Shown here: piece by piece, positions 45,301-53,574 of the stretch
How the letters are laid out: each line of letters opens with the position of its first letter
Numbering within the stretch: position 1 is the stretch's first letter
DNA from: KBS-83 sp051025295
Lineage (GTDB): Bacteria > Acidobacteriota > Terriglobia > Terriglobales > Acidobacteriaceae
Direction: 5' to 3' (one strand)
DNA: 64,000 bases
Assembly (NCBI GenBank): GCA_051025295.1
Contig: JBMGJV010000013.1
Notes under the pieces: generated by a model
Seen by the model: the letters and a program-made list of their open reading frames with translations, nothing else
Databases searched by the model: none
What the model was told of the DNA's origin: nothing
Made by a program: the position numbers and the translations under genes

Positions 45301-46618
45301 CCTCGTCCACATCCTGCTTGGCGCGGCCCAGGTCGCCCAGGTGCATTTCGATCGAAGAACGCAGGCGGAGAAGGGGCAGCCGCGCCGGTCCCTGTTCATC
45401 GAGCGCACCGATCTGGGTGTGGGCGATGTCGAGCTGCTCCCGGGAAGCGGCGGTCTGCTTCAACGACTGGTACAGCTCCGCCAGGTCCATGTGAATCTGG
45501 ATGCCGTAAAGGGGCTCCTCGGCAGGCGGGGCGGGCAAAACAGTGAGCACTTTTCGGTACTCTCGTACCGCATCGGGAACCCGATCCTCGATCCGGGCGA
45601 TCTCCCCGCGGATGGCGTGGAGCCGGTAATACTCGGGATCGAGCCGCTCGGCGCGGGTCAGGTAAGTACCTGCCCCGTCGATGGAGCCCGCGGCGACCTG
45701 GGCCTGGGCGGCGGAGAGCTGCAGCCCCAGATCCTTCGGGTCCCCATCGGCTGCCTTGCTGTAGAGCCGCGCTGCCTCGGAGAGCCGGCCAGTGAGCTGG
45801 TTGACGTACGCGAGTTCGGCGAGCACGTCGGGGTGCGGGTTGCGAATCGACTGAAGCGCCGTGATCGCGTCGGGGTAGTTGCCCGTTTCAATGTAGAAGC
45901 CAGCCAGCGAGCGTTCCACATCCGGATTGCCCGGAGCGCGGCGGCGCGCCAGGTCGAGGTAGTGATTGGCCTGATCGAATTGTTTGAGCCGCTGATACGC
46001 AATCGCGAGCAGCACCTCAGCGCGGGTGCTTGGCTCCTTTGCCTCGGCACGGCGGAAGTAATCGATCGCGCCGGTGGGATTGCCGCCCTTGAGGATCATC
46101 TCGCCAAGCAGCAGCGCATCATCGACGCGGCCCGGATCGGCGGCCAGCACCTCCCGGAGGAGCCGCTGCGCTTCATCGGTGCGGCCCATCAGGTTGTCGG
46201 TCTGCGCTAGGCCGGACATCGCATCCGCAGAGCCCGGCTTCAGGCGCAGTCCACGGCTGTAGGACTCGGCCGAGAGCGCGAGCTGCCCGTTCAGTCGTGC
46301 GGCATAGCCAAGCAGGATCCAGAGCTGCGGATCGTTGGGCGAGGCCTGCGCGGCGCGCTGCGCAAACACGACCGCCTCACCGCGCTTGCCCTGCTTGAGC
46401 GCGAGTTCGGCCGCACGGGCCAGTCGCGCGTCCTGAATGTTCGACCCCCAGCCCAGCGAGGGCTGAGTCGCCGGCGCCGGCTTGCCCGGGCGTGCCGGGG
46501 CGGGAGTCTTCTGCGACGGGCCACCAAGCTGGTACGTTTGCGCGTGTGCGAGCGCGGCGGTGGCGACAATAAAAAGAAGGCTGGCGCGACGGCTCCAGCG
46601 GGCAGATTTAGACTTCAA
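42386..46618 (-). CDS. large TPR protein with C-terminal outer-membrane barrel (BcsC/PelB-like exporter)
   Basis: About 1410 residues. TTG at 46618 opens a signal peptide ('SRRASLLFIVATAALAHAQ'); the frame is open to 46897 but that part is leader. About 25 TPR-like repeats cover 40-1050 ('LGYAARLNGQLALSAESYSR', 'ALGDLYTARRDFARAEANYT' and similar). The last 350 residues are a beta barrel with alternating strands and the terminal Phe of outer-membrane proteins ('YFSISLF'). This is the layout of exopolysaccharide exporters BcsC and PelB, longer than either. It is in operon with a GT4 enzyme. Confidence 0.87.
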   Translation of the reverse strand: MKSKSARWSRRASLLFIVATAALAHAQTYQLGGPSQKTPAPARPGKPAPATQPSLGWGSNIQDARLARAAELALKQGKRGEAVVFAQRAAQASPNDPQLWILLGYAARLNGQLALSAESYSRGLRLKPGSADAMSGLAQTDNLMGRTDEAQRLLREVLAADPGRVDDALLLGEMILKGGNPTGAIDYFRRAEAKEPSTRAEVLLAIAYQRLKQFDQANHYLDLARRRAPGNPDVERSLAGFYIETGNYPDAITALQSIRNPHPDVLAELAYVNQLTGRLSEAARLYSKAADGDPKDLGLQLSAAQAQVAAGSIDGAGTYLTRAERLDPEYYRLHAIRGEIARIEDRVPDAVREYRKVLTVLPAPPAEEPLYGIQIHMDLAELYQSLKQTAASREQLDIAHTQIGALDEQGPARLPLLRLRSSIEMHLGDLGRAKQDVDEALAINPKDPATLQLDGDLLVKQGHPDQAILAYNRILDVDAKNRYALISLGYASRAAGRDQDAERYFHRLADTYPNFYVPYLALGDLYTARRDFARAEANYTHAYQLAPKNALIMAGGMNAGIEAHTLDVAGIWAKRVTPDMQDEPQVLREEERYLAFRGDYQQSAERGERVIQDLPKDRDVVVYLGYDYLNLKRYDDLLRLTSRYNDVLQKEPDIPLLAGYVHKHNGELEAARQDFTEALDRDPDVVTAYVNRGYVLHDLGEPEPAARDFEAALKREPNNGEAHLGLAYADLDLKRPQLALKQSQLAEASLGDSEALHLIRGTAWGQRHQLTKAATEYRLALKFNPEDATVHSALAGVLFSARNYRDAITELNIAAKNNPTDANTYALLARSYAELNDREQTMHNVDLAERYAPMLPKKPHQEVSGEAGIYLSTGAALTRIGDENGALGRYRKALLLPGSDRVGVRLAISHLLVDQGHAEEARRQIALGLMEAEAGETVPASGEQLIQVADLFRSLHDYQLSQDYLDRALATGAPEQTVRLGRANNYIALGDTARAQGELASISREAGSDPDYQFLLTQANVYRQQHENAQALTAFAQAADAAGEDQTAEQNLLAAGADEGLRVTPRVSLLSDVAVSGIFEDTTVYVLDSKLDALTPVPITDTALLPSPRSSLQTEGTAAYHLHLSGLPTASGFFQVRNARGQIFVPATNSISNRNTTDYSFNFGLNPTMHFGRNVITFNSGVQATIRRDAVAPKALNQNLFRVFTYASTSSFFNAVSASGYVLRESGPFTDLNLHSRGLVGAIDFRVGAPWGKTSLITGWAANDQQFNPQKFENYYTSSYIGLNRRFGTTVNVRAVLEDLRAWRKVDTRSGIAQALRPAGVVDFSPAPSWRVQVSSAWNNTRGFHVYDAIQNGVAVSYAMPFRREFNDQGREVPLAYPIRFSAGIEEETFYNFSGPHAQQLRPYFSISLF

Positions 46619-46921
46619 GGGAATCACCCAACAATGGCATATCCATAGAGCTTTGTAATATTGCGTTCCTTGGATGCGCCCTTCCGAGGAGGAGTTCGCT
46701 CCAAATCCACAAGTTTCCGTGATGCGATGCATCCCCGAAGCGACGTTTGCCCTCTGAGTAGAGGCAGTGCCCCTCCCCCGAGACCGTGAACCGACACTCC
46801 ACCCAGGAGGCGGTTGCCCCGGCGCAAGGGGCAGGACCCGGGAAGCGACTGTTTCACTGCGCGCCTCGGACCAGCGGTTTTGCAATCCACTGGCCAATTT
46901 GACGTGATTTGGTGAGGAACC
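46619..46921. other. divergent intergenic region / long leader
   Basis: About 300 bases between the exporter gene and the GT-C membrane protein, which must hold both promoters. The minus-strand leader has several GC-rich hairpins (for example GCCTCT-actc-AGAGGGC near 46755-46771). No conserved leader block like A-C and no known riboswitch was recognised. Confidence 0.4.
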
Positions 46922-48682
46922 TTGGACAGAGCTAGTTCAATCGGGAGTTGGAAACGTCCAATCCCGCTCAGCCTGATTCTACTTACGGCCTGCCTGGTGC
47001 ATCTGCCGTTGCTCCTGATGCGGCTGCCACTGCGCTCCTACGACACGAACTTTCACATCTTCTTCGCGTCGCATTACGTGCAGCACTGGTTCGATCCCTG
47101 GAATGTGAAGTGGTACGCGGGCTTCTCGCAGACCACGTATCCACCACTGCCTCAGCAGTGGATCGCTATGCTGTCGCACCTGATGGGGCTCGACATGGCC
47201 TACATGGCCGTGCAGTTCGTCTCCATTCTGCTACTTGCGGTTGGCATGTATCGCTTTGCACGTCTCTGGGTAGATGAGCGGCCGGCCTCGTTCGCTGCAC
47301 TCGCTGCGGTTCTTGTCGGATCCGAGAGCTTCCTGGTGTACGCCGCCGGTCAGCTGTCGACCACATCAGCCGCCCCGATCTACCTCAATGCGCTGCCTTA
47401 CCTCTACAGGTGGGTACGTTCGGGCAGCTGGCGATCGTTCTTCAAAGGGCTTGCTCTGTTTGCCGCAGCAGCCGCGGCCCACCACGCGACTCTGCTCTTC
47501 GGCTCCGTCTTCTTTGCAGCGCCCGTGCTGGTGCTGGCGTTCCTCGATCGTGATCCGGAGGAGCGCTCCTCAGTCGCTCCGTTCCTCCTGCGTACGGTCG
47601 CCATCGCGGTCACCGTCGGTGCCACGATCACCGTTGTGCTACTGCCCTTCTGGATTGCACTGATCAAGAATCCGGTCACACAGACCCCGATCCCGCACGC
47701 CAGCCGCGCGAATTACCTGCTCAGCCCGCATTGGGGCATGAATTACTTCGTCGTCCCCTATGGCGCGCTCATTCTGGCGCTGCCCTTCATCATCCTGCGC
47801 GGCTCGAGCGTGGTGCGTCTGCGTCCCCTGCTATTCGGCTTCTGGGTCGCCGCCCTGATCGGGGTTGGCGGGACTACGCCGGTGGGTCGCATCCTGCTGG
47901 GCCGCGCGTTTGAAGTGCTCACGATGGAGCGCTTCAGCTATTGGGCGACACTGCTCGCACTGCCCTTCGTCGGGCTGCTGGCGAGCGAGCTGATCGATCG
48001 CTTCCGCATCAAGGCAGTTGTCGGGTTGGCGCTGCTCGGGGTGCTGAGCTGCGCACTCGCCGTCGCCTGGCTCAGCTACTACCCGGCGGATGCCGCCGAC
48101 TTCAAGGTGGACTCGGTGGCCGGGTGGCTCAATCGCGATGGCCATGATCGCTATCGCTATGTCACGCTCGGTTTCGGCAACAAGATCTCGCGCCTCGCGC
48201 TTGAGACGGACGCCAGCAGCGTCGACGGCGAGTGGAACTCTGGCCGTACGCTGCCAGAGTTGACCGCAAACGGCGCGGGCGTGCTGACCAACACAAAGTA
48301 CTTCGGTCGTCCGGGTCTCGACGCCCTGCGCGCGATCCTTTATCACGCGGACCACTACGGCCTGAAGTGGGTGCTGGTGCGCGATCCTTATTACGATCCG
48401 CTCCTCACCTTTGCCGGCTTCCGGCGGGTGGACGATCTGGAAGACAAGACGATCGTGATCTGGAGCAAGGAAGGCGCGCCGCCTGCTACCCCGGTGAACA
48501 CGCAACTGATTCCGCCGCACTGGCAGGGGCTGATGTGGGGCACGCTGCCGTTCGGCAGTAGCCTGCTCGCCATCCTGGTGCTGTTCCTGTTGCCGGAGCG
48601 CACGGCTCGCGAAGATCTGCGCGACAGCCGTATGGAAGAGCCGGTCGGCACCGAAATCGGAGCCGAGAAGGTGGCGCTATGA
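46922..48682 (+). CDS. GT-C-like polytopic membrane protein (PTPS-related / YfhO-like)
   Basis: 586 residues, about 12 membrane segments, then a soluble outer domain and a last helix. The first outer loop has 'RLPLRSYDTNFHIFFASH', with the acidic residue expected in GT-C enzymes, and 'WYAGFSQTTYPPLPQQW'. The outer domain contains 'HADHYGLKWVLVRDPYYDPLL'. The start is TTG 46922 after GAGGAACC. It begins an operon of four genes linked by ATGA overlaps. It probably transfers a sugar or other group from a lipid donor on the outer face of the inner membrane. Confidence 0.75.
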   Translation: MDRASSIGSWKRPIPLSLILLTACLVHLPLLLMRLPLRSYDTNFHIFFASHYVQHWFDPWNVKWYAGFSQTTYPPLPQQWIAMLSHLMGLDMAYMAVQFVSILLLAVGMYRFARLWVDERPASFAALAAVLVGSESFLVYAAGQLSTTSAAPIYLNALPYLYRWVRSGSWRSFFKGLALFAAAAAAHHATLLFGSVFFAAPVLVLAFLDRDPEERSSVAPFLLRTVAIAVTVGATITVVLLPFWIALIKNPVTQTPIPHASRANYLLSPHWGMNYFVVPYGALILALPFIILRGSSVVRLRPLLFGFWVAALIGVGGTTPVGRILLGRAFEVLTMERFSYWATLLALPFVGLLASELIDRFRIKAVVGLALLGVLSCALAVAWLSYYPADAADFKVDSVAGWLNRDGHDRYRYVTLGFGNKISRLALETDASSVDGEWNSGRTLPELTANGAGVLTNTKYFGRPGLDALRAILYHADHYGLKWVLVRDPYYDPLLTFAGFRRVDDLEDKTIVIWSKEGAPPATPVNTQLIPPHWQGLMWGTLPFGSSLLAILVLFLLPERTAREDLRDSRMEEPVGTEIGAEKVAL

Positions 48683-49812
48683 AGAGCGGACGTCTTCTCG
48701 CACTCTCGATCACCGTTGCGACGATCCTGCTGGTAGCCATCGGCACGCTCCATCCGAATGCATCGGCCGTGGCGCTCGCCGATGCCGGCACCTCGAGCCT
48801 GCTGCGGCCCTCCTCGACGCCCGAGGCGGCCGTCGACAACCTGGCGCGGGAGATCGGCCAGCTTCACTGGGCCCAGGCCTACAACAGCCTCGCCAATAAG
48901 GGCGAGTTCGCTGAAGCCGACCTGATTCGCGATGTGCAGGGCAGCCACCTCAGCCTGCGCAGCTATGCGACACTTGACCACTTCGACGTGCGTCCCATTC
49001 ACGCCACAGCGACGGATGCCGATGTGCAACTGAACCTGCGCTGGTCGACCGTGGTCGGCAGCTTCACCGACAGCAAGACGCTGCACGTGGTTCGCGCAGG
49101 CGACCGCTGGGCGGCGGAGTGGCCGCTGGTGAAAGAGACACGACTGCCTCCACAGGTCATCCCGGTGAACTACCTGCGCTGGGACGTGATCTATCGTGGA
49201 CCCGAGGATGACTGGGGCGCGCAGGATGTCGAGTCGCCGCATGTGCGGATCATCGATATGCATCCGGTCGAACGCGGCGATGGCGTGCTGATCATGGGCG
49301 AACTGCTCAATGAGGACGTGGTGCCTGCGTATGTTGCGGTGAAGGCGACGCTGGTGGGCAAGAACAAGGCCGTGCTCGGCACGGAGGACAGCTTCGACAA
49401 GATCAACCACGTGCTGCTGCCCAAGCAAGTGACACCGTTCCTGATGACCTTCCCCGGGATTGCGCTCGACCAGGTGGGCAGTGTACGGATGGAGCCGGCT
49501 TCATCGCTGATCGCGGCCTCGGCCGATCCAGTGATTGCGATCCAGGATCAGCAGTGGCATGCCGGCCCCGGTGCATCGCTGACCGGCAAGCTGCTCGACC
49601 AGGGTGGTCAGGTCGTCAATGTGGCACACGTGCTCGCGACGTTCTATGACCAGAACGGTCAACTGGTGTGGGTGGCGGACCACTACATGGATCGCGCGCT
49701 CATGCCGCAGACCCCAGCGGACTTCGCCATCACCGTGCCTCCGGACGTGGCGCGCCAGGTCAACAATGAACGCGTGATTGCGGCGTCCTACACGTCGGGT
49801 GGTTTGCAATGA
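48679..49812 (+). CDS. secreted protein of the polysaccharide operon, unknown
   Basis: 377 residues with an N-terminal signal or anchor ('LLALSITVATILLVAIGTL'). It contains an NTF2-like half ('ATPEAAVDNLAREIGQLHW'-like region at 45-150) and a beta-sandwich half ('RIIDMHPVERGDGVLIMGE', 'LTGKLLDQGGQVVNVAHVL') similar to FxLYD-type domains. No family named with confidence. It overlaps both neighbours by four bases. Likely periplasmic and part of the export apparatus. Confidence 0.7.
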   Translation: MKSGRLLALSITVATILLVAIGTLHPNASAVALADAGTSSLLRPSSTPEAAVDNLAREIGQLHWAQAYNSLANKGEFAEADLIRDVQGSHLSLRSYATLDHFDVRPIHATATDADVQLNLRWSTVVGSFTDSKTLHVVRAGDRWAAEWPLVKETRLPPQVIPVNYLRWDVIYRGPEDDWGAQDVESPHVRIIDMHPVERGDGVLIMGELLNEDVVPAYVAVKATLVGKNKAVLGTEDSFDKINHVLLPKQVTPFLMTFPGIALDQVGSVRMEPASSLIAASADPVIAIQDQQWHAGPGASLTGKLLDQGGQVVNVAHVLATFYDQNGQLVWVADHYMDRALMPQTPADFAITVPPDVARQVNNERVIAASYTSGGLQ

Positions 49813-50684
49813 CCGGACGGCAGGCAGGGTTCGCTCTGATCGCATCGCTGGCTGCCGCGGCATTTGCGCATGCGCAAAGCACGTCGATGATGGTGCCGAA
49901 AGAGGTGGTTGCGGGCAAGCCGTTCACCATCCAGACCAGCGGAAGCGGCCCGGCGACGCTCTACATCACCGGGTTTGGACAGGCGCTGCGCCAGCCGGTG
50001 CAACTCGGTGAGCCGGCAGCAATTGCAGCTGACGCGCTGCACAATGCAGGCCGCTACGTCGCGCTGCTCTCGGCAGGCGGCACGGTGGAGAAAGCCACGC
50101 TCGACGTCACTCCGGGGCCGAAGGTCGCTCAGGTGAGTTTTCTGGCGAAGCCGTCGCGCCTGCCCGTTGGTTTGCACGGAGGAATCACGGGGGCCGTGTA
50201 TCTCTTCGACTCGTATCAGAATCTAATCACGCAACCGGAGACGGTGGCCTTTCAACTGCGCGGTGGCTCTGGCGGTGGGCCTGCGCGTACGGCGACAACC
50301 CGCTATGGATCGGCCTGGACGCAGATGGACTCAGCAGCCAAAGAGGGTACGGTGCAGTTTGTGGCGCGCGCGGGGGACGTCGCCAGCACGCGCATCATCC
50401 AGGAGGTGCCGGGCGATCCTTGCGGACTGCATGTGAGCGCGCGGCCGGCGGCGGGGGACAAGGTTCAACTGCAAACCGATCCTCTGCGTGATTGCACGGG
50501 AAACCCCGTGCCGGACGGCACCATTGTGACCTTTACGGAAGCGTACGGGCCACGGCAGACGACAGTCGATGTGCCACTGAAGCACGGCATCGCGGAGACG
50601 GTGCTGCCCGCCTACCCGGGCGCGAAGATCTCCGCCGCTGCTGGCGTGGTGCTGGGTAACGAGATTCGCTGGGGGCGGCCATGA
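49809..50684 (+). CDS. secreted Ig-like protein of the polysaccharide operon
   Basis: 291 residues with signal peptide 'FALIASLAAAAFAHAQ'. Three beta-sandwich units can be seen. The last two have 'LFDSYQNLITQPETVAFQL' and 'DCTGNPVPDGTIVTFTEAYG', the D-x-x-G-N-P-V-P-D-G-T pattern of invasin/Big_1-like domains. It overlaps neighbours on both sides by four bases. Probably a periplasmic or surface adaptor. Confidence 0.72.
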   Translation: MTGRQAGFALIASLAAAAFAHAQSTSMMVPKEVVAGKPFTIQTSGSGPATLYITGFGQALRQPVQLGEPAAIAADALHNAGRYVALLSAGGTVEKATLDVTPGPKVAQVSFLAKPSRLPVGLHGGITGAVYLFDSYQNLITQPETVAFQLRGGSGGGPARTATTRYGSAWTQMDSAAKEGTVQFVARAGDVASTRIIQEVPGDPCGLHVSARPAAGDKVQLQTDPLRDCTGNPVPDGTIVTFTEAYGPRQTTVDVPLKHGIAETVLPAYPGAKISAAAGVVLGNEIRWGRP

Positions 50685-51208
50685 TCGCCTGGAGCTCGCG
50701 CCGCGCATTCTTTCCTGTAATTGCCGGAGCCATTGTTCTGAGCGCCGGCTTCAGTGCCATTGCAGAGACACCGACCGTCAAGGTCGAACCATTTTCTCTG
50801 CAGGGTCCGCGTGAATTGAATGAACAGACGCGCGCCGCCGTGCTGCGGGACTACGTGGAATCGTGGCAGAGCCTTGCGGGCGCGTTTGAGAGCAACCGGC
50901 CGGCGTTGCTCGATCGCGACTTTGTGGGTACGGCGCGGGAGAAGCTGGGCGGTACCATCCGCGAGCAGACGGCTGCGGGACTGACCACGCGCTACGTCGA
51001 TCATGCCCATGATGTACAGATTGTGTTTTATTCGCCCGAAGGGCTGTCGGTTGAGCTCATCGACACGGTGGATTACGACGTCGAAGTGCGCGACCAGGGC
51101 AAGCTCATCGGATCTGAACCGGTGCATGGCCGCTACACTGTGGTTATGACGCCGTCGGAAGTGCGCTGGAGAGTGCGGGTGTTCCAAGCCGACACCGGCG
51201 CGCAGTAA
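50681..51208 (+). CDS. secreted small protein of the polysaccharide operon
   Basis: 175 residues with signal region 'FFPVIAGAIVLSAGFSAIAE'. The mature part resembles an NTF2-like fold ('RDYVESWQSLAGAFESN', then strands 'VELIDTVDYDVEVRDQGK' and 'HGRYTVVMTPSEVRWRVRV'). No named family. It overlaps the previous gene by four bases and is the last of the ATGA-linked group. Confidence 0.68.
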   Translation: MIAWSSRRAFFPVIAGAIVLSAGFSAIAETPTVKVEPFSLQGPRELNEQTRAAVLRDYVESWQSLAGAFESNRPALLDRDFVGTAREKLGGTIREQTAAGLTTRYVDHAHDVQIVFYSPEGLSVELIDTVDYDVEVRDQGKLIGSEPVHGRYTVVMTPSEVRWRVRVFQADTGAQ

Positions 51209-51232
51209 GAGCAAAGTTTGAGGCAACGGTTT

Positions 51233-51280
51233 CGCAAGAATCAGCCTCTTTGTTGTTGCAACAACTGAATTTTTCTTGCG
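51233..51280. promoter_or_regulatory. nested inverted repeats before the GT2 gene
   Basis: A 14-base perfect palindrome GTTGTTGCAACAAC (51252-51265) lies inside a second inverted repeat (CGCAAGAA 51233-51240 with TTCTTGCG 51273-51280). It sits between the small secreted gene and the GT2 start at 51318. It may be an operator or an RNA hairpin. Confidence 0.45.
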
Positions 51281-51317
51281 GTGGGAAGTTGTGGGGATGG
51301 TTTCAGGGGAGGTGTCA

Positions 51318-52295
51318 ATGATTTCTGTGGTTGTTCCTATCTATAACGAAGAAGAACTGGTCGAACGGTTCCACGAAGCGGTGTCGAATGCGATGGAGGG
51401 CATCGACGAGGATTGGGAAGTTGTCTATGTAAATGACGGTTCCCGGGATCGCTCGCTCGAGATTCTCAAAGGCCTGCAGATGGCCGATCCGCACGTCGTG
51501 GTCGTCGAACTATCTCGCAACTGGGGCCACATGGGCGCGATCTCTGCGGGTCTCGAGACGGCGCGCGGCGATGCCACCATCCTGATGGATGGCGACTTCC
51601 AGGACCCTCCCGAGGTGCTTCCGCAGCTGGTGGAAGCCTGGCGCGACGGCGCCGAGGTTGTGGTGGCTGTCCGCCGCAGCCGCCAGGAGAGCCGCAAGAT
51701 GCTGGCCGCTCTCTTCCCGCTTTTCTACCGCGTGCTCGGGGCGATCTCAGATTATCCGATTCCGCTGAACGCCGGCATCTTCGGCCTGCTCAACCGCCAG
51801 GCGGTCGACTCCATCAATGCTCTGCGCGAGCGCAACCGCTACCTCCCCGGATTGCGCGCGTGGGTCGGCTATCGCAATGCAGTGGTCTACTACGATCGGC
51901 ATGATCGCGCGGCCGGAGACGGCAAGCTTTCATTCGTCAGCCGGATCAAGTACGCCATGGACGCGATCTGCAGCTTCAGCTACAAGCCGCTGCGGCTTGC
52001 GTTCGCGCTGTCCTGCTTCTCGATGATGATCGCCGTCCTGCTGGGTCTTGGCACGATACTGACCAGCGGCTCGATAGGCACGATGACTCTGCTGCTGGCC
52101 GCGGCAGTCTTCGTAGTCGGCGCGATGATGCTGCTCTGCCTTGGCGTGCTCGGCGAATACCTGGGCCGTGTCTACGACGAGGTTCGGGCTCGTCCGCTGT
52201 CGCTGATCAGCCACGTCTACTCGGCCGAGCAGCCGGTGCGCGGCACACTCGAGGAGATGGAGCCTGCGGAGCGGTTCGGCGTGCGGGTCGCTTAG
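51318..52295 (+). CDS. GT2-family glycosyltransferase (DPM1/ArnC-like), membrane-bound
   Basis: 325 residues. The GT2 domain has 'ISVVVPIYNEEELVERF', 'VVYVNDGSRDRSLE', 'ELSRNWGHMGAISAGLE', the DxD-like 'ILMDGDFQDPPEV' and 'RNRYLPGLRAWVGY'. Two membrane helices follow at about 235-300. This is the layout of enzymes that put a sugar onto polyprenyl phosphate. GGGGAGG lies six bases before ATG 51318. It could make the lipid-linked donor for the GT-C proteins of this window. A strong terminator follows. Confidence 0.92.
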   Translation: MISVVVPIYNEEELVERFHEAVSNAMEGIDEDWEVVYVNDGSRDRSLEILKGLQMADPHVVVVELSRNWGHMGAISAGLETARGDATILMDGDFQDPPEVLPQLVEAWRDGAEVVVAVRRSRQESRKMLAALFPLFYRVLGAISDYPIPLNAGIFGLLNRQAVDSINALRERNRYLPGLRAWVGYRNAVVYYDRHDRAAGDGKLSFVSRIKYAMDAICSFSYKPLRLAFALSCFSMMIAVLLGLGTILTSGSIGTMTLLLAAAVFVVGAMMLLCLGVLGEYLGRVYDEVRARPLSLISHVYSAEQPVRGTLEEMEPAERFGVRVA

Positions 52296-52336
52296 ACGCA
52301 TTCCGCTGCAAACGACCCTATCCCGTCCTCCTTCAC

Positions 52337-52370
52337 GAAAAGCCGCGCCCGATGGGCGCGGCTTTTCTCT
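52337..52370. terminator. hairpin terminator between convergent genes
   Basis: Thirteen-base stem (52338-52350 with 52354-52366, AAAAGCCGCGCCC) with T-rich ends in both directions. It separates the GT2 gene from the GH99-like gene. Confidence 0.85.
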
Positions 52371-52394
52371 TTCCGGTGGCTGGAGTCCTGAAGT

Positions 52395-53360
52395 CTAGTG
52401 CAACTGCGGCAGTGCCGTGTTCCCAGGGCAGCCCGCCGGGCCTCCGGGCTCGATTGCCGTACCCTCTTCGTAGTCGTTCCAGGTCTCGATGAGCAGGTAG
52501 GGGCTGTAGTTCTGCGCAGAGGCATCGCGCCACAGCTTAAGCGTATCGGCAATGGTCTGACCGCAGCGCGCGGAGATGTGACGATTGAGTCCCCAGCCAG
52601 CCTTGCTGTCATCGAAGCTGGCCCATGCACCACCGATCGCCAGCTTGTCCGGATGTTTGCTTGCCATGGTGCCGTAGAACTCGCGCAGGTAGCTGTCGCC
52701 CCAGTGGCTTCCGTCCGCAGCCCAGCCGCCCTGGCCCGGGCTCACCCATGCGTAGTAGCCATCGATCGCCGGAGCATAGGCGTCGGGCGGGTACTCGTCG
52801 ATCAGCACTGGCGGGTGCTCCCAGCGGTTCACGTCGGTGCGTACCCGATTCCAATCGATGTGGCGGCCCTTGGGAAAGATGAAGATGACGGGGCGCCCCT
52901 CAAAGGTGAGATACGCAGCACGTCCAGGCGCGTCGTTTGCCAGGTAGGTCTTATGGAAGAGCTTGAAGTCTTCGATCGCTTCGTCGGTGGCTCCATCCTC
53001 CTGGTCCGGCTCGTCGTACATCATGGCGATGTGAAAGTCCTGCCGCCCGGCTGCGCTCTGCATGAGGGCATAGCTGCGATCGATGAAGGGCTCGCGGTAT
53101 CCGTACCAGTCCACAACAAAGCCCGAGATGCCCAGGCGCTTTGCCTGGTCGATCTGGTGGCGAATCACTGCCTCGTCATGCGAGGAGTAGTCGACCTTGA
53201 TGTGCCGGGGATGGCCGAACCAGGCCTCGTAAACGGCGAGGGTCTGCGGGGGTGGCCCGGAGCGCCGCTGCGGCATCTCACTCGCGTGCGTTTGGGTGTG
53301 GAAACAACCTTGCAGAGCAGTCACGAACAAGAGGAAGAGGATCGGGAGCGTAGAGAGCAT
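52395..53360 (-). CDS. GH99-like glycoside hydrolase, lipoprotein
   Basis: About 321 residues from ATG 53360. The signal ends in 'FVTALQGC', a likely lipobox. The domain is a TIM barrel like GH99 and related endo-mannosidase families: 'LAVYEAWFGHPRHIKVDYSS', 'GISGFVVDWYGY', 'FHIAMMYDEPD', 'RPVIFIFPKG' and the carboxylate block 'LIETWNDYEEGTAIEP'. It is inside the polysaccharide locus but on the other strand. It may trim or release the exported polymer, as hydrolases of such loci often do. Confidence 0.78.
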   Translation of the reverse strand: MLSTLPILFLLFVTALQGCFHTQTHASEMPQRRSGPPPQTLAVYEAWFGHPRHIKVDYSSHDEAVIRHQIDQAKRLGISGFVVDWYGYREPFIDRSYALMQSAAGRQDFHIAMMYDEPDQEDGATDEAIEDFKLFHKTYLANDAPGRAAYLTFEGRPVIFIFPKGRHIDWNRVRTDVNRWEHPPVLIDEYPPDAYAPAIDGYYAWVSPGQGGWAADGSHWGDSYLREFYGTMASKHPDKLAIGGAWASFDDSKAGWGLNRHISARCGQTIADTLKLWRDASAQNYSPYLLIETWNDYEEGTAIEPGGPAGCPGNTALPQLH

Positions 53361-53574
53361 AGTTGGGGGTGTGTTTACAGTCTGTTGAATTTTCGGGCCT
53401 CCCAAAGACCGGGAGAGACATCTCAGTTGCAGCACAAAAGCCCTTTGATCCGCAGGCTGTTTGGGGCCAGCGACAGAGTCCGAGGGGATGTCCCGCGCCA
53501 GTTAGCGAACGGTTGCGCCTGTCGGCAGGCGCTGTGCTGAGTTGTGCTTGAAGAGGTGACATCTGACAACGTCG

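Noticed and set aside
46619..46921. Riboswitch in the exporter leader
   Set aside because: GC-rich hairpins only; neither the leader A-C blocks nor a known aptamer core was found.
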